From positions 124,001 through 188,000 of the forward strand of contig OZ243038.1 in NCBI GenBank assembly GCA_965212005.1: a stretch of 64,000 nt of DNA, given 5' to 3'. The notes below the pieces were generated by a model. The model was not told the DNA's origin, ran no database searches, and worked only from the letters and a program-made list of their open reading frames with translations. Below, piece by piece: positions 9,589 to 18,672 of the stretch (its first letter is position 1; every line of letters begins with the position of its first letter). Source of the stretch: G965212005 sp965212005. GTDB taxonomy: Bacteria > Pseudomonadota > Gammaproteobacteria > Porifericomitales > Porifericomitaceae. The translations under genes were made by a program, and so were the position numbers.

Positions 9589-9950
9589 GCCGGCGTGCCT
9601 TTGCCCGGAGCTTGGATAGACCTGGTTAGTCCGCAGCCGCTCGAAGGTCCCGAAGACAGCGCTGCGGCCCGGGTGCGCGCGCGCCACCGATCGGGACCGT
9701 ATCCGCAGGTTCGATGCCGGCGCGTCAGCCGGCGCGCCGGCACCGGATTGAATGAGCAACGGGTTCAGGCCCGGGGCTGGCCGCGGACAGGTTCCTGTTC
9801 CGCTGCCGGCCCCGGTGGTAGGAGTGCCGGCCGGTTGCCGGGAGCATGATGGCGCGCGTTCTCTCGTTTTGCCGCACCCTGCTGGACCGGGGCCGGCGCT
9901 ACGGACGGTCACCGCGTCCACAAGACCCGATCCCGGGGCGGGCATTGCCG
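9589..9950. other. Gap between leuD and waaA
   Basis: GC-rich and without a convincing coding signal; short ORFs here have no recognisable domain. The reading frame of waaA is open back to an ATG at 9846, so part of this stretch may be translated as an N-terminal extension of 35 residues. No RNA, terminator or repeat was recognised. Confidence 0.4.
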
Positions 9951-11246
9951 ATGCATTGGCAGCTCAGCTACGCCGGCCTGGGCTACCTGGTGTTACCGTT
10001 GGCTTTGTTGCGCCTGCTGTTTTTGGGACTGCGCGACGCGGATTACTGGCGTCGCTGGACGGAGCGGCTGGGCTTTGCCGGGCCGGTGCCGACTGATTCA
10101 CGACCCCTCTGCCTGGTGCACGCCGTTTCCATGGGGGAACTGCAGGCCGCCCTGCCGCTGCTTGAGCGTTTACGCACGCATTACCCGGACTACCGCCTGT
10201 TTGTGACTACCACGACTCCAACCGGTTCCCGGGCGCTGCGTAAAACATTGGGCGACGCGGTGCTGCACTCTTACCTGCCTTACGACGTGCCTTTTGCAAT
10301 AGCCAAGTTCTTGCGCCGGGTGCGTCCCAAGCTGTTGATCGTGATGGAGACCGAGTTGTGGCCACAGTTGTTTTCCCAATGCAGGCAGCGCCAGATCCCG
10401 GTGATATTGGCGAATGCGCGGCTTTCGGAACGTTCGTTGTCGCGCTATCGCCTGTTGGCTGGCTTGTTCCGCAGTACGTTGCAGGCAGTCGGGCTGGTGG
10501 CGGCGCAAAGTGCGCAGGATGCGAGGCGTTATCGCGAACTCGGCGTGCAGGAGCGTAACATCCGCACGATCGGAAACTTGAAATGCGACGTCCCGCTGCC
10601 GAAAGACTGGGCCCGGACGGCGCAGAAGCTGAGGCATGCCTTGTTTCAGGATCGTCCCGTATGGATCGCGGCCAGTACCCACGAAGGAGAGGAAGCGATC
10701 GTTTTGCGCGCCGCACGCAACTTGCGCCTCGAACATCCCGACGCGTTGCTGGTGTTGGCGCCTCGCCATCCCTGGCGTTGTCCGCGCATCCTTTCATTGT
10801 GCCGGCGCACCGGTCACGCGGTAGTTCGGCGCAGCAGTGCCGCCGCGTGCGATGCCGCCACGTCCGTGTTCTTGTTGGATACCCTGGGCGAAATGAGCCT
10901 GTTTTACGGCAGCGCGGACGTGGTCTTCGTCGGCGGCAGTCTGACGCCACAGGGAGGGCACAATCTATTGGAGCCGGCCGCGTTCGGCGTGCCTTTGCTG
11001 ATTGGGCCGCAGCATTTTAACTGGATGCAGCCGGTGCAGCTTTTATGCCGTGCGGATGCCGCTTGGATCGTGTATGATGAGCAGACCTTGACGGCGCGCC
11101 TGTCGGGCCTGCTGGCGGATGCCTCCGGGCGTTGCGCGGCAGGGCGGCGGGCGCAGCTGGTGGTGCGGCGCAGCCGCGGGGCATGCGACCTGCTGTTAAG
11201 GGAACTGCATCCCTTTTTCGACTCCACTCTATCCGCAGGCGCTTAG
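9951..11246 (+). CDS. waaA: 3-deoxy-D-manno-octulosonic acid (Kdo) transferase
   Basis: 431 residues from the chosen ATG, close to E. coli WaaA (425); starting at 9846 would add 35 unconserved residues. The N-terminal hydrophobic stretch (YLVLPLALLRLLFLGL) anchors it in the inner membrane. Family blocks include HAVSMGELQAALPLLERL, TTTTPTGSRAL, HSYLPYDVPFAI, ETELWPQLF, ANARLSERSLSRY, the IAASTHEGEE motif of the C-terminal domain, and GGSLTPQGGHNLLEPAAFG. It transfers Kdo from CMP-Kdo to the lipid A precursor on the cytoplasmic face. Monofunctional versus bifunctional action cannot be read from sequence. An LpxL-type acyltransferase lies 1.4 kb downstream on the other strand. Confidence 0.95.
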   Translation: MHWQLSYAGLGYLVLPLALLRLLFLGLRDADYWRRWTERLGFAGPVPTDSRPLCLVHAVSMGELQAALPLLERLRTHYPDYRLFVTTTTPTGSRALRKTLGDAVLHSYLPYDVPFAIAKFLRRVRPKLLIVMETELWPQLFSQCRQRQIPVILANARLSERSLSRYRLLAGLFRSTLQAVGLVAAQSAQDARRYRELGVQERNIRTIGNLKCDVPLPKDWARTAQKLRHALFQDRPVWIAASTHEGEEAIVLRAARNLRLEHPDALLVLAPRHPWRCPRILSLCRRTGHAVVRRSSAAACDAATSVFLLDTLGEMSLFYGSADVVFVGGSLTPQGGHNLLEPAAFGVPLLIGPQHFNWMQPVQLLCRADAAWIVYDEQTLTARLSGLLADASGRCAAGRRAQLVVRRSRGACDLLLRELHPFFDSTLSAGA

Positions 11247-11526
11247 TCAGGCGCCGGCGGGGCAAGAGCGGGGAGCAAACAACGCAATGAGCCCGGGGTT
11301 TCTGTAACAAATTGAATATAAAGCCATTTTATTGCCTGATAGGCAATAGGAGCAGGGCCGCAGGCGACTGCGCAGAATATCCGCTGCCGCCTGCTGCGGT
11401 GGCGGATTGGCTTCATGCCCCGTGAGGGGGTATTATAGCGTTGCTCCCGGCTGTTTCTCTATGCTGGCGGGGAGCCTTTATGGTCAGGGAGCCCTTGATG
11501 GTATTGGGGGGAGGTAGTAGGAAACT

Positions 11527-11913
11527 ATGATGAAGTTGCGGCTGGTTCTATTGACAGCGGCTTGTGTTCCGATGCTGGCCAGTGCGGACAATGATTTTCC
11601 CACTTTGGACCGAGTGTCCTATGTCATGGCCTGCATGAAAGAGCATGGCGGGCAGACGATAGAGAATCTGTACGCCTGTTCCTGCCGTATTGACGCCCTG
11701 GCTTCCCGGATGTCCTTTCAAACCTTTAACGATGCGCTTACCTACGAGCGTTACCGCAGGATGCCCGGTGAGAAGGGCGGTCTGTTTCGAGAGAGTGAGC
11801 AATCGGAGCAGTTTTTAACACAATTGGACGCCGCCCGGACTCAGGCGGCGCGAGATTGTCCACTGGTGAAGCGATCGGGCGCCTCCAAGGCCGAGCCTGC
11901 CGCGTCCAGTTAG
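11527..11913 (+). CDS. Small secreted Cys-containing protein of unknown function
   Basis: 128 residues. A signal peptide (about 1-21, ending ASA) precedes a mature part with four cysteines: one in VMACMKEHGG, two in YACSCRID and one in ARDCPL, so two disulfides are possible. A charged block YERYRRMPGEKGGLFRESE looks conserved; I have an uncertain memory of similar small proteins near PQQ-dependent alcohol dehydrogenases. The gene is 2.7 kb upstream of xoxF on the same strand, not in an operon with it. A TTGGCT-N18-TATTAT pair about 100 bases upstream is a possible promoter. I do not know its function. Confidence 0.7.
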   Translation: MMKLRLVLLTAACVPMLASADNDFPTLDRVSYVMACMKEHGGQTIENLYACSCRIDALASRMSFQTFNDALTYERYRRMPGEKGGLFRESEQSEQFLTQLDAARTQAARDCPLVKRSGASKAEPAASS

Positions 11914-12004
11914 CTTGCCAACGCTTCCCCGGGGCCGGTTGAAAATGGCATCCTGCTACCGGAAGCTCTTTAACCACGACTGAAATTCAAGAGGAATTAT
12001 TTTA

Positions 12005-12706
12005 ATGAAAGGGATCGCTTTGCTTTTGCTGACACTGCTGGTGGCAGGATGCGCGAATTTCAGGGAGTTGGCGGAGAAAGCGGAAATGGAGGCTGACCGG
12101 GCGGAACAGGCCGCGCAGACAGCCAAGGCTTCCGAGCTTGGCGCCAGGGAGGCGCAACGGGCGGCGGAACAGGCCCGGGATGACATAAGACGGATGATTG
12201 CGGCGGCGGAAGAAGAAATAAAGCAGGCGGCGGCTCGAGAGGTACAGTCTTTTGGGCAGATCGTGCAGGAGGAGGCAGCCCGAATCGTGGCCAAGGCGAA
12301 CCAGGAACTGGGCCGGATTGCCACCCAGGCCGAACGCAAAGTTAGCATGACGGTAGAAAAGGCCAAAAAGGACATAGATCAGGTCGTAACGAACGCTAAA
12401 CGGGAAATAGAAGATCTAACGAAAGAGCTGGCCGCGCAGGTTCAACAGGACGCAGGGTCCGCAAGGGAGGCCGCCGCGCAAGCTCAGAAAGATGCAAAGT
12501 CCGCGCTGCAGGCCCAGGCAGCGGCAGCGACCGCGCAGCAGGCGGCAGAGCAGGCCCGGGATGAGACCAAGCGTGCGCTGGATATAGTGCGGCAAGTACA
12601 GCAGGAATTGACAGATTTTAAGATGATCGTCTATGGCTTCGGCGTATTTGTGCTCGTTGCGCTGGCGCTGCTGGCAATCCTTTTGTCGCGTGCGTTGCGC
12701 AAATAG
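12005..12706 (+). CDS. Ala-rich coiled-coil lipoprotein with a C-terminal transmembrane segment
   Basis: 233 residues with three parts. Residues 1-16 are a lipoprotein signal ending LLVAGC; the residue after Cys is Ala, so outer-membrane sorting is expected. Residues 17 to about 205 are almost pure Ala/Glu/Gln/Lys/Arg and predicted to be one long coiled coil. Residues 206-228 form a hydrophobic helix (FGVFVLVALALLAILL) ending RALRK, which by the positive-inside rule puts the C-terminus in the cytoplasm. No family was recognised. A helix of this length is roughly as long as the periplasm is wide, so it could bridge both membranes. Its last 76 bases overlap the 3' end of the convergent lpxL-like gene. 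Confidence 0.75.
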   Translation: MKGIALLLLTLLVAGCANFRELAEKAEMEADRAEQAAQTAKASELGAREAQRAAEQARDDIRRMIAAAEEEIKQAAAREVQSFGQIVQEEAARIVAKANQELGRIATQAERKVSMTVEKAKKDIDQVVTNAKREIEDLTKELAAQVQQDAGSAREAAAQAQKDAKSALQAQAAAATAQQAAEQARDETKRALDIVRQVQQELTDFKMIVYGFGVFVLVALALLAILLSRALRK

Positions 12707-13794
12707 CGCGATAGCCAATTCTCCCGCGCACTGCCCTGCCTGTTGGAGCGCTGGGCCGGATAGAAAGATTTCGAGCCGGCGGGGCGCGTCTTGAAACGGC
12801 GGTGCTGCCACAGGTACTGTTCGGGCGCCCGGCGGATAATCCGTTCCAACGCCTCGTTGATGAGTCGAGCGTCCTCTGTGTCGCTGCCGGTGGGCAGCCC
12901 TTCAATGCGGCTGATCTGCGCCGTGTATCCCGATGCGTCCGCCTTGCGCAGAATGCTGAGCAGCAGGATCGGGGTGCGGTAGTGCCGCGCTAACCGCCCA
13001 ATGTAGCGGATAGTAGCGGCTTCAATGCCGAAGAACGGAGCAAAGACGGAGTTCCTGGAGCCGTAATCCTGGTCCACCAGGTAATACAGGATGCGGCGCT
13101 CCCGCAGCGCCTGCAGTATGCCTCGCGGATGGGAGCGCGGGATCATCCTGGGGTTATTCCGGGATATCCAGCGTTTTCTACCGCGGATCATCCATTCATT
13201 GAAGAGTGGATTCTTCTGCGGTCTATACACGGGCGTGAACGGCCAGTGTGGCATTATCAGCGGCGCAGTCATCTCTATGCTGCTCAGATGCATGCCGAGC
13301 AGCAGTAAGCCGCGCTTGTGCAGCAGGGCTTCCTGCATCAGTTCCGTGCCGATCCATTCGGACTGCCCCAGCAGCCGATCGGAATTTCCGGACCAGGAGG
13401 AAAAGGCTTCCAGGTAACCGATTCCCAGTTCCATGAAACAGCGTTTGCAAAGATGCCGGCGTTCTTGCCGGTCATACTCGGGGAAGCACAACTCCAGGTT
13501 GATTTCGGTAATGCGCCGACGCTTTGCACTGAAACAGAAAACGAGCAGGCCCAGTGCGCGCCCGACCCGGTACTGCCACAGGCGAGGAAGCCAGGTGGCG
13601 GTTGTCAGGATGCCGATGCCCAGCCAGGTGCTCCAATGGCGGGGAGCAAGAAAGGCATGCAGCGGTTGCGCCGGGTGCGGGTCCGCTGCTGCCGCGGTAC
13701 TCGGGTCAGCGCGCCGGTTCAAATGAAATGGTTCCCGGGTTGCGTGGGGAGTGCGGCGGCAGGGTGGTGCCTGCGGCTGAGAATACAGTGGCAT
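12631..13794 (-). CDS. Lipid A biosynthesis late acyltransferase (LpxL/HtrB family)
   Basis: 387 residues from the ATG chosen; a TTG at 13830 is another option. Conserved sequence starts around FLAPRHWSTWLGIG, so the first 45 or so residues may be surplus. The HX4E acyltransferase motif is in GMHLSSIEM; RRITEINLELCFPE, LYYLVDQDYG and YLWQHRRFKTRP are typical LpxL blocks. It adds a secondary acyl chain, probably laurate, to Kdo2-lipid IVA at the inner membrane. The C-terminus runs about 42 residues past the usual end, and this extra part overlaps a convergent gene, which suggests loss of the ancestral stop. LpxL versus LpxM or LpxP is not resolved. Confidence 0.87.
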   Translation of the reverse strand: MPLYSQPQAPPCRRTPHATREPFHLNRRADPSTAAAADPHPAQPLHAFLAPRHWSTWLGIGILTTATWLPRLWQYRVGRALGLLVFCFSAKRRRITEINLELCFPEYDRQERRHLCKRCFMELGIGYLEAFSSWSGNSDRLLGQSEWIGTELMQEALLHKRGLLLLGMHLSSIEMTAPLIMPHWPFTPVYRPQKNPLFNEWMIRGRKRWISRNNPRMIPRSHPRGILQALRERRILYYLVDQDYGSRNSVFAPFFGIEAATIRYIGRLARHYRTPILLLSILRKADASGYTAQISRIEGLPTGSDTEDARLINEALERIIRRAPEQYLWQHRRFKTRPAGSKSFYPAQRSNRQGSARENWLSRYLRNARDKRIASSASATSTNTPKP

Positions 13795-14593
13795 CGGCAG
13801 CGGCGGGGGGTCTGCCCGGTAGCCCCGCAAGGTCGGGCTGAAACAGGAATCGGGGCCGGGCGTGGATCCAGGCCCGAAAAAATTTTCGCGGTCGTCGAAT
13901 CGATTGCTGCCGGTAGGCGCACAGGGCGCTCATGTTTTTACTGAATGCTGTAGGTATAAGCTGTAAACATTTATTAGTCTGGACAATTTCCATCTGAAAG
14001 TTTAAGGGAGCCATGCTGGGAATACAGGAGCGTCACGGGTTCGCGGGCGACCCCTGCGTCAGCAGTCACTATAGCGGGGTAATAGGGTATTGCAATGATG
14101 ACGGGGACTGCTATACTACCCGGCGATAGTGATCGGACAGGCAGCGCTTACTGATTCCCGGGAGGGGGCTTTGGTGCCGGAGGTCCGGTTGAAAATTGAT
14201 TTTTGGTTACCGCAGCAGAGACCGAGGGGCGGCAGGCAGCCAAAACGCTTTAATGATGCTTCGACTGGTTTATGGCGCGGCGCGGTCATACGATTCCAGT
14301 CCTCTGTATAGTCAGGCTCGTGGTGATTTCGGTAACGTGTTATCTGCGTGTAGTATAAATATCTTGCTTGAGCAGCGTATCCGGTTGTTGCCGTGATCTT
14401 TGCCCCGGCGAGTTTTCTTCGGGAAGTGTTTTTGTGAGACTGTGGTTCTAAGATATTTGAATTCGGACTTTTTTGTTCTGATGTACAGTCCATTCTTCCC
14501 TCCTCTTCCGCTTTGCCCTGTTCGGACCTCTGGGCAGTATGGGAAGATTGTATGCGAGGTCCATTTTTCACATATTCTGTGAGGAGAAACAAC
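13795..14593. other. Long leader and upstream region of xoxF
   Basis: About 800 bases with no recognisable gene. It holds a candidate sigma70 promoter at 14090-14117 and, just before xoxF, an inverted repeat GGACCTC/GAGGTCC (14524-14530 and 14556-14562, 25-nt loop). A second small dyad CACA/TGTG abuts the ribosome-binding site GAGGAG at 14581-14586. If the 14090 promoter is the real one, the transcript would have a leader of about 470 nt, long enough to carry regulatory RNA structure. No known riboswitch class was recognised. Confidence 0.4.
14090..14117 (+). promoter_or_regulatory. Candidate sigma70 promoter upstream of xoxF
   Basis: TTGCAA and TATACT separated by 16 nt, in an otherwise gene-free stretch directed at xoxF. 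Matches to consensus are good, but the distance to the start codon is about 470 nt and no other support is available. Confidence 0.4.
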
Positions 14594-16438
14594 ATGAAAG
14601 CAAAAGCAGTTAATGGCTTGCTACTCGCTGGACTGGCGATTCTGGCATCTCCATCGGCATGGGCCAATGCAGAGTTGGAAGAATTGATGAAGAACCCGAA
14701 TTATTGGGTTTTTCCCGGGGGTAACTATGCCAATTGGCGTTATTCAGAGTTGAAGCAGATCAACAGCGGAAACGCGGGCAAAATACAAGCGGCCTGGACC
14801 TTTTCGACCGGCGTGTTACGCGGTCATGAAGGCGGACCGTTGGTATTGCCGCCTGCCGCGACGGGCCTGGATCACGACACCCTGTATATCCACGCCGCGT
14901 TTCCCAATAACGTGTTCGCAATCAATCTGGACAACCTGGAGATCGTCTGGGAGTACGTTCCGATACAGGACTACGATGAGACGGTTCCAGTGATGTGCTG
15001 TGACACGGTGAACCGGGGTTTGGGGTACGCGGATGGAAAGATCCTGCTGCAACAGGCGGACACTAACCTGGTGGCGCTCAACGCGAAGTCCGGGGAGAAA
15101 GTGTGGTCGGTCAAGAACGGTGACCCAAAGAAAGGCGAGACCAACACTAACGCGCCGCACATCATCAAGGACAAGGTATTCACCGGCATGTCCGGCGCCG
15201 AGTTTGGTGTGCGTTGCTGGATTGCCGCGTACAATCTGAGTGATGGCAAGCTGGCGTGGAAGGCTTACAGCGCAGGGCCTGACGAGGATATCCTGTTTGA
15301 CGGCAAGACCACTTCGCTGGGCAAGAAAGTTGGCAAGAATTCCAGCTTGAAGAGCTGGGAAGGCGATCAGTGGAAGCTGGGCGGTGGCTCCGTATGGGGC
15401 TGGTGGCCGTACGACAAGGAAGAGAACCTGGTCTACTATGGTTCCGGCAATCCGGGGACCTGGAATCCCACGGTGCGTCCGGGGGACAACAAGTGGAGCA
15501 TGACCATCTTCGCCCGCGACGTAGACACCGGTGTGGCCCGCTGGGTATACCAGATGACTCCGCACGATGAGTGGGACTACGACGGCGTCAATGAGATGAT
15601 CCTGGTGGACATGAAGGTCAAAGGCAAGGATCGCAAGGCGCTGGTGCATTTCGACCGTAACGGTTTTGGCTATACGCTGGATCGCGTGAGCGGTGAACTG
15701 CTGGTCGCCGAGAAATACGATCCCGCGGTAAATTGGGCCACTCACGTCGATATGAAGACGGGCCGTCCGCAGGTTGTTGATCGCTACAGCACGGACCACC
15801 AGGGAGAAGACGTGAACACCACGAACGTCTGCCCGGCGGCCCTGGGCACGAAGGATCAGCAACCCGCCGCGTATTCGCCGCGCACGAACTTGTTCTATGT
15901 TCCGACCAATCACGTGTGCATGGACTACGAGCCGGTGAGCTATGAAGCGGGAGCCAACGAGTACGTTGCCGGCCAGCCGTGGGTGAATGCCATTCTGAGC
16001 ATGTATCCGGCGGGAGTGGTCACCGGTGACGGTACCAATAACCTGGGCAACTTCATCGCCTGGGATGCCGATAAGGGCAAGATTGTCTGGTCGATCCCGG
16101 AGCAGTTCTCGGTATGGAGCGGCGCGCTGGCCACCGCTGGCGACGTAGTATTCTATGGTACGCTGGACGGTTACCTGAAGTGCGTTGACGCCAAGAGCGG
16201 CAAGCTGTTGTGGAAGTTCAAGAATCCCTCGGGAATCATCGGCAACGTGAACAGCTGGGCGCATAAAGGCAAGCAGTACGTGGGTGTATTATCCGGCGTA
16301 GGCGGCTGGGCCGGAATCGGCATGGCGGCTGGACTGGAGAAAGACACCGATGGCTTGGGTGCGGTAGGAGCCTATAAGGGGCTGAAGCACTATACTCGCC
16401 TGGGTGGCGTGTTGAGCGTTTTCTCATTGCCCAACTGA
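14594..16438 (+). CDS. xoxF: Lanthanide-dependent PQQ methanol dehydrogenase XoxF
   Basis: 614 residues including a signal peptide ending AWA. It is a quinoprotein beta-propeller: vicinal cysteines in VMCCDTVNRG, tryptophan-docking repeats, and the active site in HDEWDYDGVNE. The Asp two residues after the catalytic Asp (DYD, where calcium-type MxaF has DYA) is the established marker of lanthanide coordination. It oxidises methanol to formaldehyde or formate in the periplasm. The start follows GAGGAG by seven bases; the frame is open upstream but those codons are not a signal peptide. A strong terminator follows, so the gene is monocistronic: no xoxG cytochrome or xoxJ adjoins it. The XoxF clade is not assigned. 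Confidence 0.95.
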   Translation: MKAKAVNGLLLAGLAILASPSAWANAELEELMKNPNYWVFPGGNYANWRYSELKQINSGNAGKIQAAWTFSTGVLRGHEGGPLVLPPAATGLDHDTLYIHAAFPNNVFAINLDNLEIVWEYVPIQDYDETVPVMCCDTVNRGLGYADGKILLQQADTNLVALNAKSGEKVWSVKNGDPKKGETNTNAPHIIKDKVFTGMSGAEFGVRCWIAAYNLSDGKLAWKAYSAGPDEDILFDGKTTSLGKKVGKNSSLKSWEGDQWKLGGGSVWGWWPYDKEENLVYYGSGNPGTWNPTVRPGDNKWSMTIFARDVDTGVARWVYQMTPHDEWDYDGVNEMILVDMKVKGKDRKALVHFDRNGFGYTLDRVSGELLVAEKYDPAVNWATHVDMKTGRPQVVDRYSTDHQGEDVNTTNVCPAALGTKDQQPAAYSPRTNLFYVPTNHVCMDYEPVSYEAGANEYVAGQPWVNAILSMYPAGVVTGDGTNNLGNFIAWDADKGKIVWSIPEQFSVWSGALATAGDVVFYGTLDGYLKCVDAKSGKLLWKFKNPSGIIGNVNSWAHKGKQYVGVLSGVGGWAGIGMAAGLEKDTDGLGAVGAYKGLKHYTRLGGVLSVFSLPN

Positions 16439-16489
16439 GGATCCTGTTACTTGGTCCTTGAACGGAGAGGACCGCTTGTTTTCTTAATC

Positions 16490-16526
16490 AGCCCCGGCGC
16501 ATACCGATGCGCCGGGGCTTTTTTTA
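16490..16526 (+). terminator. Rho-independent terminator after xoxF
   Basis: A 13-bp perfect stem, AGCCCCGGCGCAT with its complement, and a 4-nt loop ACCG, followed directly by a run of T. It lies 52 bases after the xoxF stop and separates xoxF from parE. Confidence 0.93.
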
Positions 16527-16550
16527 TGGGAATGAGGGGGATGACTGCGC

Positions 16551-18482
16551 ATGAGAGCCGGCGCGAAACCATACCGGGCTAAAGAGATAGAAGTCCTGCG
16601 CGGCTTGGATCCGGTGCGCCGGCGTCCCGGCATGTACACCGACACGCGCAGCCCCAATCACTTGATTTGCGAGGTGGTGGACAATAGCGTTGACGAGGTA
16701 TTGGCTGGTTTTGCGCTCCGCATTGAATTGATCCTGCATAAGGATGGCTCGGTTAGCGTGAGTGACGACGGTCGCGGCATGCCGGTTGACCTGCATCCCG
16801 GGGAGGGATTGACTGGAGTCGAATTGATCCTTACCCGCTTGCACGCCGGCGCGAAATTTTCCAATACGAGTTACCGTTTTGCCGGCGGACTGCATGGAGT
16901 GGGAGTCTCGGTGGTGAATGCCCTCTCCAGCTCCCTGGAAGTTCAGGTGCGGCGCGACGGCGCCGAGTATAAGGCCACCTTCCGCGACGGTCGCGTCAGT
17001 TCCCGCCTGCGCCGCGTTGCGCGCGTCGGCAAGCGCAATACCGGCACCCGCATCTGTTTCTTGCCCAATGCCAGGTATTTTGATTCCCCGCAGATACAGA
17101 TCCCTCCACTGCTGCACGTCCTGCGCGCCAAGGCCGTGCTGTGTCCGGGTCTCCACGTGCAGCTGCAGGAAGAGGGCGGGAAGCAATGGCAATGGTGCTA
17201 CCCGGACGGAATGCGCTCTTACCTGGCAGCCTCAATGCCGGAATGCGAATTATTGCCGGCAACTGCCTTGACGGGACGCCTGGAGAATGAAAACGGGGAA
17301 GCGGAGTGGATGCTGCAATGGTTAGCGGAGCCGGGGGCGCAAGTGACCGAAAGTTACGTAAACTTGATTCCCACTACACAGGGAGGCAGTCACGTCAATG
17401 GCTTGCGCCAGGGTATTGCGGCTGCCTTCCGATCCTTCTGTGAGCGACGCGGCCTGTTGCCGCACGGCGTGCGCCTGGGGGCGGAGGATACCTGGTGGAA
17501 CTGCGCCTATTTGCTGTCGCTCAAGTTACCGAATCCACAGTTTACCGGACAAACCAAGGAGCGTTTGGCTTCGGTTTCGTGTACGCCCTGGGTTGCGGAG
17601 GCGGTGCAAAGTCAGCTCCTGTCCTGGCTGCACCAGCATGTTCAAAGCGGCGAGAGCCTGGCGAATTTGGCGATTTCTCATGCCCAGGCGCGGCAACGAG
17701 CGGCACGCCAGGTGCAGCGTTCCCGGCTGCCGGGCACCTTGGCGCTACCCGGCAAGTTGGCTGATTGCAGCAGCCGGAAGTTGGAGCATACGGAACTGTT
17801 CCTGGTGGAGGGCGATTCTGCCGGCGGTTCCGCACGCCAGGCGCGAGACCGGGCATTCCAGGCGATATTGCCGCTGCGGGGCAAGATCTTGAATGCCTGG
17901 GAGGTAGGCCCGGCCACCCTGGCGGCTTCCCGGGAGGTGCGTGACATTGCAACGGCGATCGGTATCGTTCCCGGTTCGGCGGACCTGGAGGGCTTGCGTT
18001 ACGGTAAGATCTGCATCCTGGCGGACGCTGATTCTGATGGAGCCCATATTGCAACGCTGCTTTGTGCGTTGCTGCTGCGTCATTTTCAGCCCCTGGTGCA
18101 GCAGGGTTACGTATATGTGGCAATGCCGCCGCTGTACCGCATTGATGCCGGCAAGCAAGTGTTCTATGCCCGCGACGCGACCGAGCGAGATCAGCTGCTG
18201 GGCAGGCTGGAGAGCCGCCCAGGCAACGTGAAGCTCAGTCTGCAGCGTTTCAAGGGCCTGGGTGAGATGAGCGCGGCCCAGTTGCGGGAGACCACCCTGG
18301 CGCCTGCCACTCGGCACTTGGTGCAATTGACGCTGGGATGTCCGGCGCAGGCCGAGCAGATGCTGGATATGCTGTTGGCCAAAAAGCGTGCCGCCGATCG
18401 CCGCTCCTGGCTACAGACCAGGGGTAAGCTGGCGCGGGCCGACGCCGCCGATCAGGCCTCGTCAGCGCGCCCTGGGCATTGA
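16551..18482 (+). CDS. parE: DNA topoisomerase IV subunit B
   Basis: 643 residues. The GHKL ATPase domain shows VVDNSVDEVLAG, DDGRGMPVD and GGLHGVGVSVVNALS; the TOPRIM domain shows LVEGDSAGGSARQARDR and LADADSDGAHI. Length and the short insert pattern fit ParE rather than GyrB (about 800 residues). With ParC it decatenates daughter chromosomes. The ATG lies 24 bases beyond the xoxF terminator; parC follows after 190 bases on the same strand. Confidence 0.96.
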   Translation: MRAGAKPYRAKEIEVLRGLDPVRRRPGMYTDTRSPNHLICEVVDNSVDEVLAGFALRIELILHKDGSVSVSDDGRGMPVDLHPGEGLTGVELILTRLHAGAKFSNTSYRFAGGLHGVGVSVVNALSSSLEVQVRRDGAEYKATFRDGRVSSRLRRVARVGKRNTGTRICFLPNARYFDSPQIQIPPLLHVLRAKAVLCPGLHVQLQEEGGKQWQWCYPDGMRSYLAASMPECELLPATALTGRLENENGEAEWMLQWLAEPGAQVTESYVNLIPTTQGGSHVNGLRQGIAAAFRSFCERRGLLPHGVRLGAEDTWWNCAYLLSLKLPNPQFTGQTKERLASVSCTPWVAEAVQSQLLSWLHQHVQSGESLANLAISHAQARQRAARQVQRSRLPGTLALPGKLADCSSRKLEHTELFLVEGDSAGGSARQARDRAFQAILPLRGKILNAWEVGPATLAASREVRDIATAIGIVPGSADLEGLRYGKICILADADSDGAHIATLLCALLLRHFQPLVQQGYVYVAMPPLYRIDAGKQVFYARDATERDQLLGRLESRPGNVKLSLQRFKGLGEMSAAQLRETTLAPATRHLVQLTLGCPAQAEQMLDMLLAKKRAADRRSWLQTRGKLARADAADQASSARPGH

Positions 18483-18672
18483 AAATCCGGTCGGCCCGGG
18501 TCCGGCAGGCTGGGGCGAGGGCTGATGCCCGGGCGCAAGCTCCCCTGTCATCGACGGCTGCCCCGGAATTGCCTGGCGGCCCGCTTGGACAAGCTGTATT
18601 TTGCGCGCCACCGGGAGTTGCCGCCTGATGACAAAATGAGTTCGGCGCTATTTGCGCGTCACCGGGCGGCCC

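Noticed and set aside
9595..9849. Remnant of leuB after leuD
   Set aside because: No isopropylmalate dehydrogenase motif is seen in any frame of this gap.
11331..11347. Small dyad ATTGCCT-GAT-AGGCAAT after waaA as terminator
   Set aside because: Arms are only 7 bp and no T-run follows.
14816..16264. 482-codon antisense ORF across xoxF
   Set aside because: A shadow of high-GC codon use; no domain, while the sense strand is clearly XoxF.
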